Assembly: GCA_016871715.1 (NCBI GenBank)
Contig: VHCO01000036.1
Coordinates: 1 to 43,767 of the forward strand
Source: Verrucomicrobiota bacterium
GTDB lineage: Bacteria > Verrucomicrobiota > Verrucomicrobiia > Limisphaerales > J093
DNA: 43,767 nt
Direction: 5' to 3'
In this document: positions 1 to 7,463 of the stretch, piece after piece
Position numbering within the stretch: the stretch's first letter is position 1
How the letters are laid out: each line of letters begins with the position of its first letter
Translations under genes and position numbers: made by a program
Notes under the pieces: generated by a model
Databases searched by the model: none
Told to the model about the DNA's origin: nothing
What the model saw: the letters and a program-made list of their open reading frames with translations, nothing else

Positions 1-1
1 G

Positions 2-784
2 GAGTTCAAGCAGCGGTTCAGCAAGTGGTACAACATACGGCATCAGCGGTTTGGGACGTTGTGGGCGGAACGGTTCCGGAGCGTGTTGGTCGAGGATGAA
101 TCGGGGGTGTTGGAGACGGTGTCGGCGTACATCGATTTGAACGCGGTGCGGGCCGGGTTGGTGGAGGATCCGAAGGACTACCGGCACTGCGGGTATGCGG
201 CGGCGGTGGCTGGGGATGCGAAGGCGCGGTCGGGGTTGTTGAGTCTGTACGCGAGCGGCAGTGAGGGGGCGTCTCGGAGCGGGGTTGGGGCGGGAGGGGG
301 CCAGGCGACGCGGGCAGCGGCGGGGGCAGATGGGGAAGAGGAAGGGGCAGGGACAGGGGCCCGCGGGCAAGATGCCCGCGCTCCGTTCTTGGCCGGTGCG
401 CAGGCTGCAGGGGGGGCCGAGGAACCGCGGAAGGGAAGGGTGCGTGAGTGGAAGGAGGTTGGGGCGGAGTATCGGAAGCGGTTGTTTGTGCGGGGAGGGG
501 TGTCTGGGAGCAGCGGGAAGGTGGCGATGAGTCGGGAGCAGATTCGGCGGGTGCTGCAGAAGGGCGGGGAGTTGAATGTGGGCGAGGTGTTACGGCTGCG
601 GATTCGGCACATGACGGACGGGGTGGTGTTGGGGTCGAAGGGATTTGTGGACGGGGTGTGGTTAGCGCATCGGGAGCGGTTTGGGTCGAAACGGCGGAGT
701 GGGGCGCGGCCGATACGGGGTGGGGGCGCGCCACTGTCGGGCTTGAGCGCGTTACGGGACTTGAGGGTGGCGGCTATCACCTGA
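2..784 (+). CDS. REP-associated tyrosine transposase (RAYT, Y1/IS200-like), 5' truncated by window edge
   Basis: The frame is open from base 2 and shows 260 residues with no start, so the N-terminal HUH half lies outside the window. The visible part begins EFKQRFSKWYN and then has FGTLWAERFRSVLVED and YIDLNAVRAGLVEDP, the conserved block of the Y1-transposase/RAYT family that is thought to carry the nucleophilic tyrosine. RAYTs are single-strand DNA transposases that mobilise short REP palindromes. After about residue 75 comes a Gly/Ala/Glu-rich stretch unlike the family core. The bases for this stretch include a REP-like palindrome at 362-380. The C-terminus ends in LRDLRVAAIT, a tail typical of verrucomicrobial members. 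It is intact to its stop codon, but activity cannot be judged from half a gene. A second copy of the tail lies at 1318-1410. Confidence 0.8.
   Translation, partial: EFKQRFSKWYNIRHQRFGTLWAERFRSVLVEDESGVLETVSAYIDLNAVRAGLVEDPKDYRHCGYAAAVAGDAKARSGLLSLYASGSEGASRSGVGAGGGQATRAAAGADGEEEGAGTGARGQDARAPFLAGAQAAGGAEEPRKGRVREWKEVGAEYRKRLFVRGGVSGSSGKVAMSREQIRRVLQKGGELNVGEVLRLRIRHMTDGVVLGSKGFVDGVWLAHRERFGSKRRSGARPIRGGGAPLSGLSALRDLRVAAIT
362..380. repeat. REP-like palindrome inside the RAYT coding frame
   Basis: CGCGGGC and GCCCGCG form a perfect 7-bp stem around a 5-base loop (aagat), followed by the bases ctcc. It lies in frame in the Gly/Ala-rich insert of the transposase and is translated as part of ARGQDARAP. 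It looks like a short mobile repeat that landed in its own mobiliser's gene without breaking the frame. The hairpin is seen directly. Its identity as a genome-wide REP is inference. Confidence 0.5.
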
Positions 785-963
785 GCGCACAAGGCGCGCA
801 AGGCACGGTCGGGTGAGGTGGAGTAGGGCATTGGCATAGGGTGGAGCTGAGGACACGAGAAGGTGGGGCGAGTTGTGTGGCCGATGAGAATTGAAACTCA
901 CCACTTCGCCGGCTCACCTTGGGCAGGGTTTCATTGCTTCAGTGACTGTGGCTAGCCCTCTGG

Positions 964-1037
964 GCCAACCCCTTGGGCGGAGCGGTGTCTTTGGCGCCTG
1001 CAGGTGCTGAATACGGAGCGGAGGCCAAGGGGTTGGC
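964..1037. repeat. 13-bp perfect inverted repeat with 48-base spacer
   Basis: The left arm GCCAACCCCTTGG (964-976) is matched exactly by its reverse complement at 1025-1037. The spacer contains two near-copies of CGGAGCGG. The repeat stands between the RAYT gene and the istB relic. It could be a REP/BIME-type element or the ends of a lost insertion. Confidence 0.6.
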
Positions 1038-1051
1038 GGGCGCGCATCGGG

Positions 1052-1250
1052 TTAGCCTTCGTCCTTGTCCTTGGCACTGGGCACCCGGCGCGTCTCCCCG
1101 CCAGACCCGAAGATGATCGCATGATGCACTAGGCGGTCCACCGCCGCCAGATCAACTCGCGGCCGAGGGCGCACCGAAGGTGCGACTTGCCGAGACACGG
1201 CAACCGGAACACCAGCAGGTTCTCGTGCCGGCTCCACAAACACCCCTTCC
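1052..1250 (-). pseudogene. istB: IS21-family IstB ATPase relic, internally deleted
   Basis: Two pieces of IstB are recognisable in different minus-strand frames. From 1227 downward the sequence reads HENLLVFRLPCLGKSHL and then ALGRELI. This is the IstB Walker A region, in which the usual G-x-x-G-x-GKS has become RLPCLGKS. Within a few codons the other frame continues with AAVDRLVHHAIIFGSGGE, the C-terminal end of IstB, and stops at 1052. The central ATPase, about 100 residues including Walker B, is missing at the junction. IstB normally assists the IstA transposase, and no istA is present. The element is therefore long dead, and any short frame called here as a gene is spurious. Confidence 0.75.
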
Positions 1251-1262
1251 ACCTTTCACGAG

Positions 1263-1287
1263 TGTCAATGTCATTATGACTGGCAGA
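1263..1287. repeat. Short palindromic element related to the 17.3 kb repeats
   Basis: The core GTCATTATGAC is a perfect palindrome around one base, flanked by GTGTCA on the left and TGGCA on the right. The left half, GTGTCAATGTC followed by TTAT after one base, recurs in all three tandem repeat copies near 17.35-17.6 kb. It lies beside RAYT remains, which suggests a transposase-mobilised short repeat. Confidence 0.45.
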
Positions 1288-1317
1288 ATGATACTGAGTG
1301 GGAGGGAGAGCAGTTGC

Positions 1318-1410
1318 GAGCGATTTGAGTGGGGACCGTCACGGGCGGGGCTGAGCGTGTTCGCGTTAGCGTGGCGGGGCTTGAGGGAGTTGCGGGTTGC
1401 GGCGATCTGG
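1318..1410 (+). pseudogene. Degraded RAYT C-terminal fragment
   Basis: In one plus-strand frame the residues ERFEWGPSRAG, then RGLRELRVAAIW, parallel the tail of the upstream RAYT (ERFGSKRRSGAR, then ALRDLRVAAIT). No start codon, HUH motif or tyrosine motif is present. It is a leftover of a second RAYT insertion or of a partial duplication. Confidence 0.55.
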
Positions 1411-1525
1411 CGAGGGCGAGAGCGAGAGGGAGAGCACGAGAGGGGAGCTGGGGCTGTGCGGCGCGACCTGCGGCAGGCCGGGAGGTGGATGGATGGAGGC
1501 GGAGGTGGGGGAGCGGTTTCCGCAG

Positions 1526-1554
1526 TTGCGCTGGGGGACATTGAACACTAGTGT
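1526..1554 (+). promoter_or_regulatory. Candidate rseP promoter
   Basis: TTGCGC (1526-1531), a 17-base spacer, and TAGTGT (1549-1554) lie about 55 bases before the rseP ATG. The arrangement matches the pattern seen before other genes of the window. Confidence 0.4.
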
Positions 1555-1608
1555 CGCTGACAGTGACAGTGACAGGGTCGGTGTGGATGGCGGTTGTCGA
1601 GCGATTTC

Positions 1609-3027
1609 ATGGAAAAGGCATTCAATTACGGATGGGTAGCGCTCGGGGTGCTCTTGATGTTTGGCGCGTCGATTTTCGTGCATGAACTGGGGCACTTTTG
1701 GGTGGCGCTGTGGCGGCGGATGAAGGTCGAGGCCTTCGCAATCGGCTTGGGGCCGCGCATCTTCAGTCGGGTTCGGAACGGGATCGAGTACTCGGTGCGC
1801 TGGATACCAGCGGGCGGTTTTGTGCGGCTGCCGCAGATGACGACCTCCGAGACGCTCGAGGGGGTTAGTGCGACGGAGGGCGGCCCGGTGCCGCCGGCGT
1901 CGCCGTCGTCGCGGATTTTGGTGGCGTTTGCGGGACCGGCGATGAACGTGTTGTTTGCGCTGGCGGTGGCGACGGTCATTTATTTTGTGGGTTTGCCGGT
2001 CTTGGTGAACCCGTCGGTGATTGGGCGGGTGGACCCGGAGGCGCCGGAAGGCAAGCTGGGGATCCGGCAAGGGGACCGGATTGTGGCGGTGAACGGGAAG
2101 GCGGTGACGTCGTGGGAAGAGATCAATCTGATCACGGTGTTGGCGCGGACGAACGTTTTCCTGGTGACTGTGGAGCGCGAGGGGGTGCGGACGAATCACC
2201 TGCTGACCGCGCTGGTGAACGAGGCGGTGGGGTTGAAGTGGCTGAATTTGGATCCGCACGAGCACCCGGTGGTTGGGGCGGTGGAGTCGGGCATGCCGGC
2301 GGAGAGCGCGGGGCTCAAGCGAGGCGATCGGTTTGTGTCGTTTGACGGTGTGCCGGTGTTGAGCCAGGAGCACTTGATTGACCTGGTCAAGAAGAGCGAG
2401 GGCAAGCAGAGCGCGGTGGTGGTGGAGCGAGAAGGGCAGCGGTTGACGCTCCAGGTGACCCCGCGGTACGACCCCAAGACGGAGCGCGGACGGATGGGGA
2501 TCGTGTTTGCCGGGGGTGTTTACGAGGTGGTTCGGCCGGGGCCGAACCCGTGGGTGCAGATCAAGAAGGTCTGGGACCGGACTTTGGCGGTGTTGGGGGC
2601 GTTGCTCAACTCGCGCCAGACGGGGGTCAAGGCGAGCGATTTGAGCGGGCCGGTGGGGATTCTGTCGATGATGGCCATCCAGGTGAACACGGATTACCGG
2701 TTGGCGTTGGACTTTTTGGTGTTCCTCAACATCAATTTGGCGATTTTGAACTTGTTGCCGATTCCGGTGCTGGACGGCGGGCATATCCTCATTGCGATCA
2801 TCGAGCGGCTTCGCGGCCGTCCGCTGAGCGTGCGGATTCTCGAGTACACGACGACAGCCTTTGCGGTGCTCCTGATTTCGTTCATGTTGTACGTGACGTT
2901 TTTCGATGTGCGGCGACTGAGTTTTTTCAAGGCCCTTTTCCAGCGAGGGTCGCAGGTGGAGCAGGTCGTCCAACCGGCTCGCACCAACGCGTCGACGCCT
3001 GAGCCGGTGGCGGAGCCGGCGCCTTAG
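1609..3027 (+). CDS. rseP: RseP-type site-2 zinc metalloprotease
   Basis: This is a 472-residue intramembrane protease of family M50B, which cleaves transmembrane anti-sigma factors and leftover signal peptides in the inner membrane. HELGH at residues 25-29 in the first membrane helix is the zinc site, with Glu26 catalytic. Two PDZ domains follow, at about 138-175 (IRQGDRIVAVNGKAV) and 223-262 (LKRGDRFVSFDGVPV). The third metal ligand is the Asp of NLLPIPVLDGG (residues 381-391), in a C-terminal helix. The length is normal for the family. The ATG at 1609 was chosen over an in-frame TTG at 1594 because it puts HELGH at the usual distance from the N-terminus. ispG starts 46 bases after the stop, so the two are probably one operon. 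In many bacteria dxr lies just upstream; here that place is taken by transposon debris. Confidence 0.95.
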   Translation: MEKAFNYGWVALGVLLMFGASIFVHELGHFWVALWRRMKVEAFAIGLGPRIFSRVRNGIEYSVRWIPAGGFVRLPQMTTSETLEGVSATEGGPVPPASPSSRILVAFAGPAMNVLFALAVATVIYFVGLPVLVNPSVIGRVDPEAPEGKLGIRQGDRIVAVNGKAVTSWEEINLITVLARTNVFLVTVEREGVRTNHLLTALVNEAVGLKWLNLDPHEHPVVGAVESGMPAESAGLKRGDRFVSFDGVPVLSQEHLIDLVKKSEGKQSAVVVEREGQRLTLQVTPRYDPKTERGRMGIVFAGGVYEVVRPGPNPWVQIKKVWDRTLAVLGALLNSRQTGVKASDLSGPVGILSMMAIQVNTDYRLALDFLVFLNINLAILNLLPIPVLDGGHILIAIIERLRGRPLSVRILEYTTTAFAVLLISFMLYVTFFDVRRLSFFKALFQRGSQVEQVVQPARTNASTPEPVAEPAP

Positions 3028-3073
3028 GGTCGGCGCGGAGGTTGGTCTGGCTGGGCGGCCGCGTCTCACTGCT

Positions 3074-4873
3074 ATGCGTTACTGTGACTCACCCTACTGG
3101 TATCGGCGCCGGAAGACGCGGGAGGTAACGATTGGGGATCCGGCCCGCGGGGGTGTGGTGCTGGGCGGCGATCACCCGATTGTGAAGCAGTCGATGATCA
3201 CCTGCGACACGATGGACACGGCGGCCTGCGTGCGACAGTCGTTGGAGTTGGTGGCGGTGGGGTGTCAGTTGGTGCGGATTACCGCTCCGACGGTCAAGGA
3301 CGCGGCGAATTTGGAGCACATTGTGGCGGAGTTGCGGCGTCGGGATTGCTGGGTGCCGATTGTGGCGGACATCCATTTCAAGCCCGAGGCGGCGCTCGAG
3401 GCGGCGCGGTGGGTCGAGAAGGTGCGGGTGAACCCGGGCAATTATGCCGACTCGAAGAAATTCGCTATCAAGGAGTATACGGAGGAGCAGTATGCGGCGG
3501 AGTTAGCGCGCCTGGAGGAACGGTTTGTGCCGCTGGTACGGCGGTGTCGGGAGCTTGGGCGGGCGATGCGCATTGGCACCAACCACGGCTCGCTGAGCGA
3601 TCGGATTCTCAACCGGTATGGGGACACGCCGGCGGGGATGGTGGAGAGTGCGCTGGAGTTTGCCCGGTTGGCGCGCGGGGAGGGCTTTGACAATTTCCTG
3701 TTCTCGATGAAGGCCTCGAATCCGAAGGTCATGATCGAGTGTTACCGCCTGTTGGTGGCGCGCCTGGAGGCGCTGGGTTCGGACTGGGACTACCCGATCC
3801 ACTTGGGGGTGACGGAAGCCGGGGAAGGCGAGGATGGCCGGATCAAGAGCGCCATTGGGATAGGTTCGTTGTTGTGCGATGGGCTGGGGGACACGATTCG
3901 CGTATCGCTTACGGAGGATTCGCCACAGGAGATCCCCGTATGCGACGAGTTGATTGGGTTGACGCCGGGGTTGACGCAAGCTGCGGAGGGTGAGGCTGCG
4001 GACTTGGGTGTGGGGGAGTGGCCGTTCGATCCGTACTCATTTGCGCGCCGGCGGACGGTGGAGATCGAGTTAGCGGGCGGGGTCAGGTGCGGGGGTGAGC
4101 AACCGGTGCGGGTGGTGGTGACGCGTGGCACTTGGGCGCAAGTCGCTCCGAAGGTGGCGCCGGGGGCGGACGTTCGGCCTGAGGCGGTGTATGAGGAGTT
4201 GGCGATTTGCGAGGTGGACCCTACGGGCGATTGGGAGGTGAGCGACGACAAGCAACTGGTTACGGTGCGGGACGGGGTGAGGTGGCCGGCGATCGCGGCG
4301 TTCCGCCAGTTAGCCAGCCGGTTACGGCAGTTGGGGCGTGCCAACCCGATTCTGCTCAAGGATTGCCTCGGGCTGCCGGCCTCGCCCATGAGGCCCGAGC
4401 GGGCGCTGTTGCGGGCGGCGGTGACGTTGGGCTCGTTGTTAGCGGATGGGATTGGGGACGCGATTTTGGTGCGGGGTGAGGCGGGTGCGGGCGCGTCCTT
4501 GCGCTTGGCGTACAACCTCCTGCAGGCCGTTGGGTGCCGGTCGTTCAAGACCGATTACGTGGCGTGTCCGTCTTGTGGGCGGACGCTCTTCAATCTGCAG
4601 ACGGTCACGGCGCGCATCAAGAGCCGCACGGAGCATCTCAAGGGGGTGAAGATTGCGATCATGGGGTGCATCGTCAACGGCCCGGGGGAGATGGCGGATG
4701 CGGATTTCGGGTATGTGGGGGGTGCGCCAGGCAAGATCAACCTCTACGTGGGCAAGACGCCGGTGAAGTTCAACATCCCCGAGGTCGAGGCGGTGGATCG
4801 GTTGGTGGACTTGATCCGGGAGCGGGGCAAGTGGGTGGATGCGACGGCGGCCGGAGAAGTGCTGGGCGGTTAG
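3074..4873 (+). CDS. ispG: 4-hydroxy-3-methylbut-2-enyl diphosphate synthase, long form
   Basis: IspG (GcpE) is a [4Fe-4S] enzyme that converts methylerythritol cyclodiphosphate to HMBPP in the non-mevalonate isoprenoid pathway. At 599 residues it is the long form with an inserted central domain, known from plants, Chlamydiae and Bacteroidetes, against about 370 residues for the E. coli type. The N-terminal TIM barrel includes QSMITCDTMDT and VRITAPTVKDA. The insert spans roughly residues 270-400. The C-terminal cluster domain has Cys498 and Cys501 (ACPSCGRT) and Cys532 (GCIVNGPGE), the three expected ligands; Glu539 is the usual fourth. The 3' end overlaps the convergent ridA stop by four bases. 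It follows rseP closely. Confidence 0.95.
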   Translation: MRYCDSPYWYRRRKTREVTIGDPARGGVVLGGDHPIVKQSMITCDTMDTAACVRQSLELVAVGCQLVRITAPTVKDAANLEHIVAELRRRDCWVPIVADIHFKPEAALEAARWVEKVRVNPGNYADSKKFAIKEYTEEQYAAELARLEERFVPLVRRCRELGRAMRIGTNHGSLSDRILNRYGDTPAGMVESALEFARLARGEGFDNFLFSMKASNPKVMIECYRLLVARLEALGSDWDYPIHLGVTEAGEGEDGRIKSAIGIGSLLCDGLGDTIRVSLTEDSPQEIPVCDELIGLTPGLTQAAEGEAADLGVGEWPFDPYSFARRRTVEIELAGGVRCGGEQPVRVVVTRGTWAQVAPKVAPGADVRPEAVYEELAICEVDPTGDWEVSDDKQLVTVRDGVRWPAIAAFRQLASRLRQLGRANPILLKDCLGLPASPMRPERALLRAAVTLGSLLADGIGDAILVRGEAGAGASLRLAYNLLQAVGCRSFKTDYVACPSCGRTLFNLQTVTARIKSRTEHLKGVKIAIMGCIVNGPGEMADADFGYVGGAPGKINLYVGKTPVKFNIPEVEAVDRLVDLIRERGKWVDATAAGEVLGG

Positions 4874-5253
4874 TAGTGGGCGACCACTTCGATTTCGACC
4901 CGGGCGCCGCGGGGGAGAGCGGCGACTTGGATGGTGGAGCGGGCGGGGAAGTCGCGGGTGAAATAGCGGCTATAGACCTCGTTCATCTGGGCGAAGTCCG
5001 CCAGGTCCACGAGGAAGACGGTGGTCTTGAGGACGTGGGCAAACGAGAGGCGCTCGTGGGTTAACACGGCCTGGATATTCTCGAGCACGCGTTGGGTTTG
5101 GGTGGGTGTGTCCGCGCCCACGAGGTTGCCGGTGGCCGGATCCAGCGGGATTTGGCCGGAGCAGAACAACAGGTCGCCGACCCGCACGGCGTGGTTGTAG
5201 GGGCCGACCGGAGCGGGCGCGCCGGCGGGTCGGACGATGGTTTTGGCGGTCAT
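4870..5253 (-). CDS. ridA: RidA/YjgF family enamine/imine deaminase
   Basis: This is a 127-residue Rid-family protein. RidA proteins form trimers in the cytoplasm and hydrolyse reactive enamines such as 2-aminoacrylate before they damage PLP enzymes. The family signatures are visible: APAPVGPYNHAV near the N-terminus, LLFCSGQIPLDPATG, and near the C-terminus PARSTIQVAALPRGARVEIE, which holds the Arg that binds the substrate carboxylate. Longer upstream frames exist, but MTAKTIVRP gives the family length. The ATG overlaps the iscX stop (ATGA), which indicates translational coupling. The 3' end overlaps the ispG stop. Confidence 0.92.
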   Translation of the reverse strand: MTAKTIVRPAGAPAPVGPYNHAVRVGDLLFCSGQIPLDPATGNLVGADTPTQTQRVLENIQAVLTHERLSFAHVLKTTVFLVDLADFAQMNEVYSRYFTRDFPARSTIQVAALPRGARVEIEVVAHY

Positions 5254-5459
5254 GTGAGGTCGTGGTACCAGGCCATTTGGATGCGTTCGAGGACGGCCTC
5301 GTTCGAGCCCTGGGGGTCGTCGGCGAAGCCGTCCAGTTGGACGATCATCTGGTGCAGCTTGGGGAAGCTGAGCCGGAGGGGGTCTTGGGTGGGGAACCGG
5401 TCCCGCAAAGCCCAAGCGAGCTGGTCGATCTCGCGCCAGGTGAGTTTGATCGGTGGCAT
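5250..5459 (-). CDS. iscX: IscX-like Fe-S assembly adaptor
   Basis: This 69-residue protein matches IscX (YfhJ) along its length. LTWREIDQLAWALRDRFP corresponds to the N-terminal helices, then LHQMIVQLDGFADDPQGSNE contains the family hallmark DDPQxSNE, followed by VLERIQMAWY. IscX is a small acidic protein that binds the cysteine desulfurase IscS and ferrous iron and modulates Fe-S cluster assembly. It normally sits at the end of an isc operon. Here no other isc gene is nearby, and it is coupled to ridA by an ATGA overlap. A good promoter (TTGACC, 17 bases, TAGACA) lies immediately upstream at 5475-5503. Confidence 0.88.
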   Translation of the reverse strand: MPPIKLTWREIDQLAWALRDRFPTQDPLRLSFPKLHQMIVQLDGFADDPQGSNEAVLERIQMAWYHDLT

Positions 5460-5474
5460 GGAATCGCGGGGTCT

Positions 5475-5503
5475 TGTCTACCGGGGGAGTGGCGGCGGGT
5501 CAA
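5475..5503 (-). promoter_or_regulatory. Candidate iscX-ridA promoter
   Basis: On the minus strand TTGACC (5503-5498), a 17-base spacer and TAGACA (5480-5475) precede the iscX ATG at 5459. The implied leader is only about ten bases. Confidence 0.5.
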
Positions 5504-5569
5504 GCCGCGGGGATTGAATTCGACGGCGGCGCGTTCGTCAGGCTCAATGGTTTCAAGAGAGTGGACTCG

Positions 5570-7387
5570 ATGAGCGCATGTATCCGAAGGAAGCCAGCGA
5601 GGCGTGCGGGGCCTGGGCTGGTGTTGTTAAGTTGGGTGGGTTGGGTTGGGGCGGTAAGCCACGGCGCTGCGGTTGCGCCCGAGTGGGCGCAGCCGAGCGC
5701 TATGGTCGTGCCGGCGCTCGAGGTCGCGCCGGCTGGGGTCGATCCTGGGGAGGTTCTCTTGGGCGAGCTGAACTGTATCGCTTGTCACCCGGTCGAGGCG
5801 GCGATGCGAGCGCGGCTTCGGCCGAAAGAGGCGCCGCTGCTCGAGGGGGTGGGGAGGCGTGTGCAGCCGGCGTATCTCCGGGCGTTTTTGGCGCAACCGC
5901 ATCGCGAGAAGCCGGGCACCACGATGCCGGATATGTTGCAGGCGTTGCCGGTGGCCGAGCGCCGTCTGGCGGTGGACGAACTGACGCGCTTTTTGGTGTC
6001 GATGGGCGGGCCAGCGCGGGTCGAGGCGGTACCGGTGAACGATCTCATGCTGCGGCAAGGGCGGGTGCTGTATCATCGGCTAGGGTGTGTGGCTTGCCAT
6101 CCGCCCTTCGAGTCTGCGGCGGCGATATTCGGCGGCGGCGTGGCGGGGGGGCCGACGGATCCTGAGGCGGTGCGCTATGTGCTCAACCGGTTGCACCAGA
6201 CCTCGGTGCCATTGGGCGATTTGGCCCGGAAATACTCGGTTTCGGAACTGGCGCGGGTATTGCAGGACCCGGTGGCGGTTCGGGCGGGGGGGCGGATGCC
6301 CTCGTTGAACCTGAATCCGGACGAAGCGGGAGCGCTGGCTCGGTATTTGTTGCGCGACCAGGCGTTGAGTGAGCCGGGGTCAATGGGGGTCGAGCGCCGG
6401 ATGGCGCCGGTGGGGTTTGAGGCGTTCGCGTTGGACGGTGCGCAAGTCGAGCGGGGTCGCGAGCGGTTCGGCGCGCTGGGTTGTGCGGCCTGCCACGCGT
6501 TGAGCGTGGGGGGCGTCCGGCTCGAGTCGGGATTGGCGGCGCGACCGTTGCTGTCGCTTTCGGCCGAGGGGGAGGGGGGCTGCTTGAGCGCCACACCGGC
6601 GGTTGGGCGACCATACTTTTCGTTGGACGCCCCACAGCGCCAGTGGCTCGGGCGCGCGTTGGGGGACCGGGCGCGGTGGTCGGCGCCGGTGGCTGGGGCG
6701 ACTGCGGTGGCAGTCGCGATGGCTCGGTTCAATTGTTATGCGTGCCACTCGCGGGACGGCTTCGGCGGGCCGAGCGCGAGTCGGTCGGACTTTTTCACGG
6801 CGTTGGGGGGAACGGACTTGGGGGATGAAGGGCGGATTCCGCCGCACTTGAGCGGGGTGGGGGGGAAACTACGGGTGGCATGGATGGGCGAGGTGTTGAC
6901 CAATCGCGGTGCGGTGCGTGCGTATATGGCCACACGCATGCCGCAGTATGGACCGGAGAATGTGACGTGGTTGGCGGAGGCGTTTGCTGCAGCGGACCCG
7001 GCGGTACCGGGGGGAGAGTTGTTGGGGCAGGTGGCCGCCGAAGCGGAGGTGGGGCGGGAGTTGGTTGGGGTGGGGGCTTACGCGTGTGTGACGTGCCACC
7101 GCTACGGGCCGCATCCGGCATTGGGTTCGTCGGTGATGGACATGACGCGCATGGCGGGCCGGCTTCAGGTGGGGTGGTACCGACAGTATCTTCTCGATCC
7201 AGCCTCGCTGCGGCCCGGGACGCGGATGCCGACCTTCTGGCCGGAGGGGGAGGCGACGATTCCGACGGTATTGGGCGGGGACGCCGAGCGGCAGATTGCG
7301 GCCATTTGGGCCTTTCTCTCGCTGGGAGCGGCTGGCCGGCCGCCGCCGGGGCTGGAGCCGCTGCTCGATGCGCCGGATGGTCGCTGA
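5570..7387 (+). CDS. Exported pentahaem cytochrome c
   Basis: This is a 605-residue protein with an N-terminal signal sequence (basic RRKPARR, then the hydrophobic stretch LVLLSWVGWVGAV). It has five CxxCH haem c attachment motifs, starting at Cys69 (CIACH), Cys173 (CVACH), Cys305 (CAACH), Cys389 (CYACH) and Cys506 (CVTCH). Each is followed at some distance by a candidate Met ligand in motifs such as GTTMPDM, GGRMPSL, ATRMPQY and GTRMPTF. The repeated plan looks like fused class I cytochrome c domains, as in PVC-group electron carriers. It acts in the periplasm, but the partner is unknown. An in-frame ATG at 5453 exists; the one at 5570 gives the credible signal peptide. The gene is divergent from iscX and convergent with the propeller gene downstream. 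Confidence 0.85.
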   Translation: MSACIRRKPARRAGPGLVLLSWVGWVGAVSHGAAVAPEWAQPSAMVVPALEVAPAGVDPGEVLLGELNCIACHPVEAAMRARLRPKEAPLLEGVGRRVQPAYLRAFLAQPHREKPGTTMPDMLQALPVAERRLAVDELTRFLVSMGGPARVEAVPVNDLMLRQGRVLYHRLGCVACHPPFESAAAIFGGGVAGGPTDPEAVRYVLNRLHQTSVPLGDLARKYSVSELARVLQDPVAVRAGGRMPSLNLNPDEAGALARYLLRDQALSEPGSMGVERRMAPVGFEAFALDGAQVERGRERFGALGCAACHALSVGGVRLESGLAARPLLSLSAEGEGGCLSATPAVGRPYFSLDAPQRQWLGRALGDRARWSAPVAGATAVAVAMARFNCYACHSRDGFGGPSASRSDFFTALGGTDLGDEGRIPPHLSGVGGKLRVAWMGEVLTNRGAVRAYMATRMPQYGPENVTWLAEAFAAADPAVPGGELLGQVAAEAEVGRELVGVGAYACVTCHRYGPHPALGSSVMDMTRMAGRLQVGWYRQYLLDPASLRPGTRMPTFWPEGEATIPTVLGGDAERQIAAIWAFLSLGAAGRPPPGLEPLLDAPDGR

Positions 7388-7463
7388 TGGCCAACTCGCG
7401 ACCGGCGGGATCGGTTGTCGCTCGTCGCGCGAGTCGATGCCCAGTCTGGGGCAGGGCGAGGCG

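Larger units (their letters stand above)
785..1608. other. Mobile-element debris between the RAYT gene and rseP
   Basis: No intact gene is present in about 820 bases. From left to right the stretch holds a long-armed inverted repeat (964-1037), an istB relic on the minus strand (1052-1250), a short palindromic motif (1263-1287), a degraded RAYT C-terminus (1318-1410), a G-rich stretch, and the probable rseP promoter (1526-1554). I see nothing recognisable in 785-960. Confidence 0.6.

Noticed and set aside
1180..1551. A 123-residue plus-strand frame as a gene
   Set aside because: It is composed of the antisense of the istB relic, a RAYT tail fragment and a G-rich stretch.
1366..3069. A 567-residue minus-strand frame opposite rseP
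   Set aside because: Same kind of GC-driven shadow, rich in Arg, His and Pro. rseP on the other strand has full family motifs.
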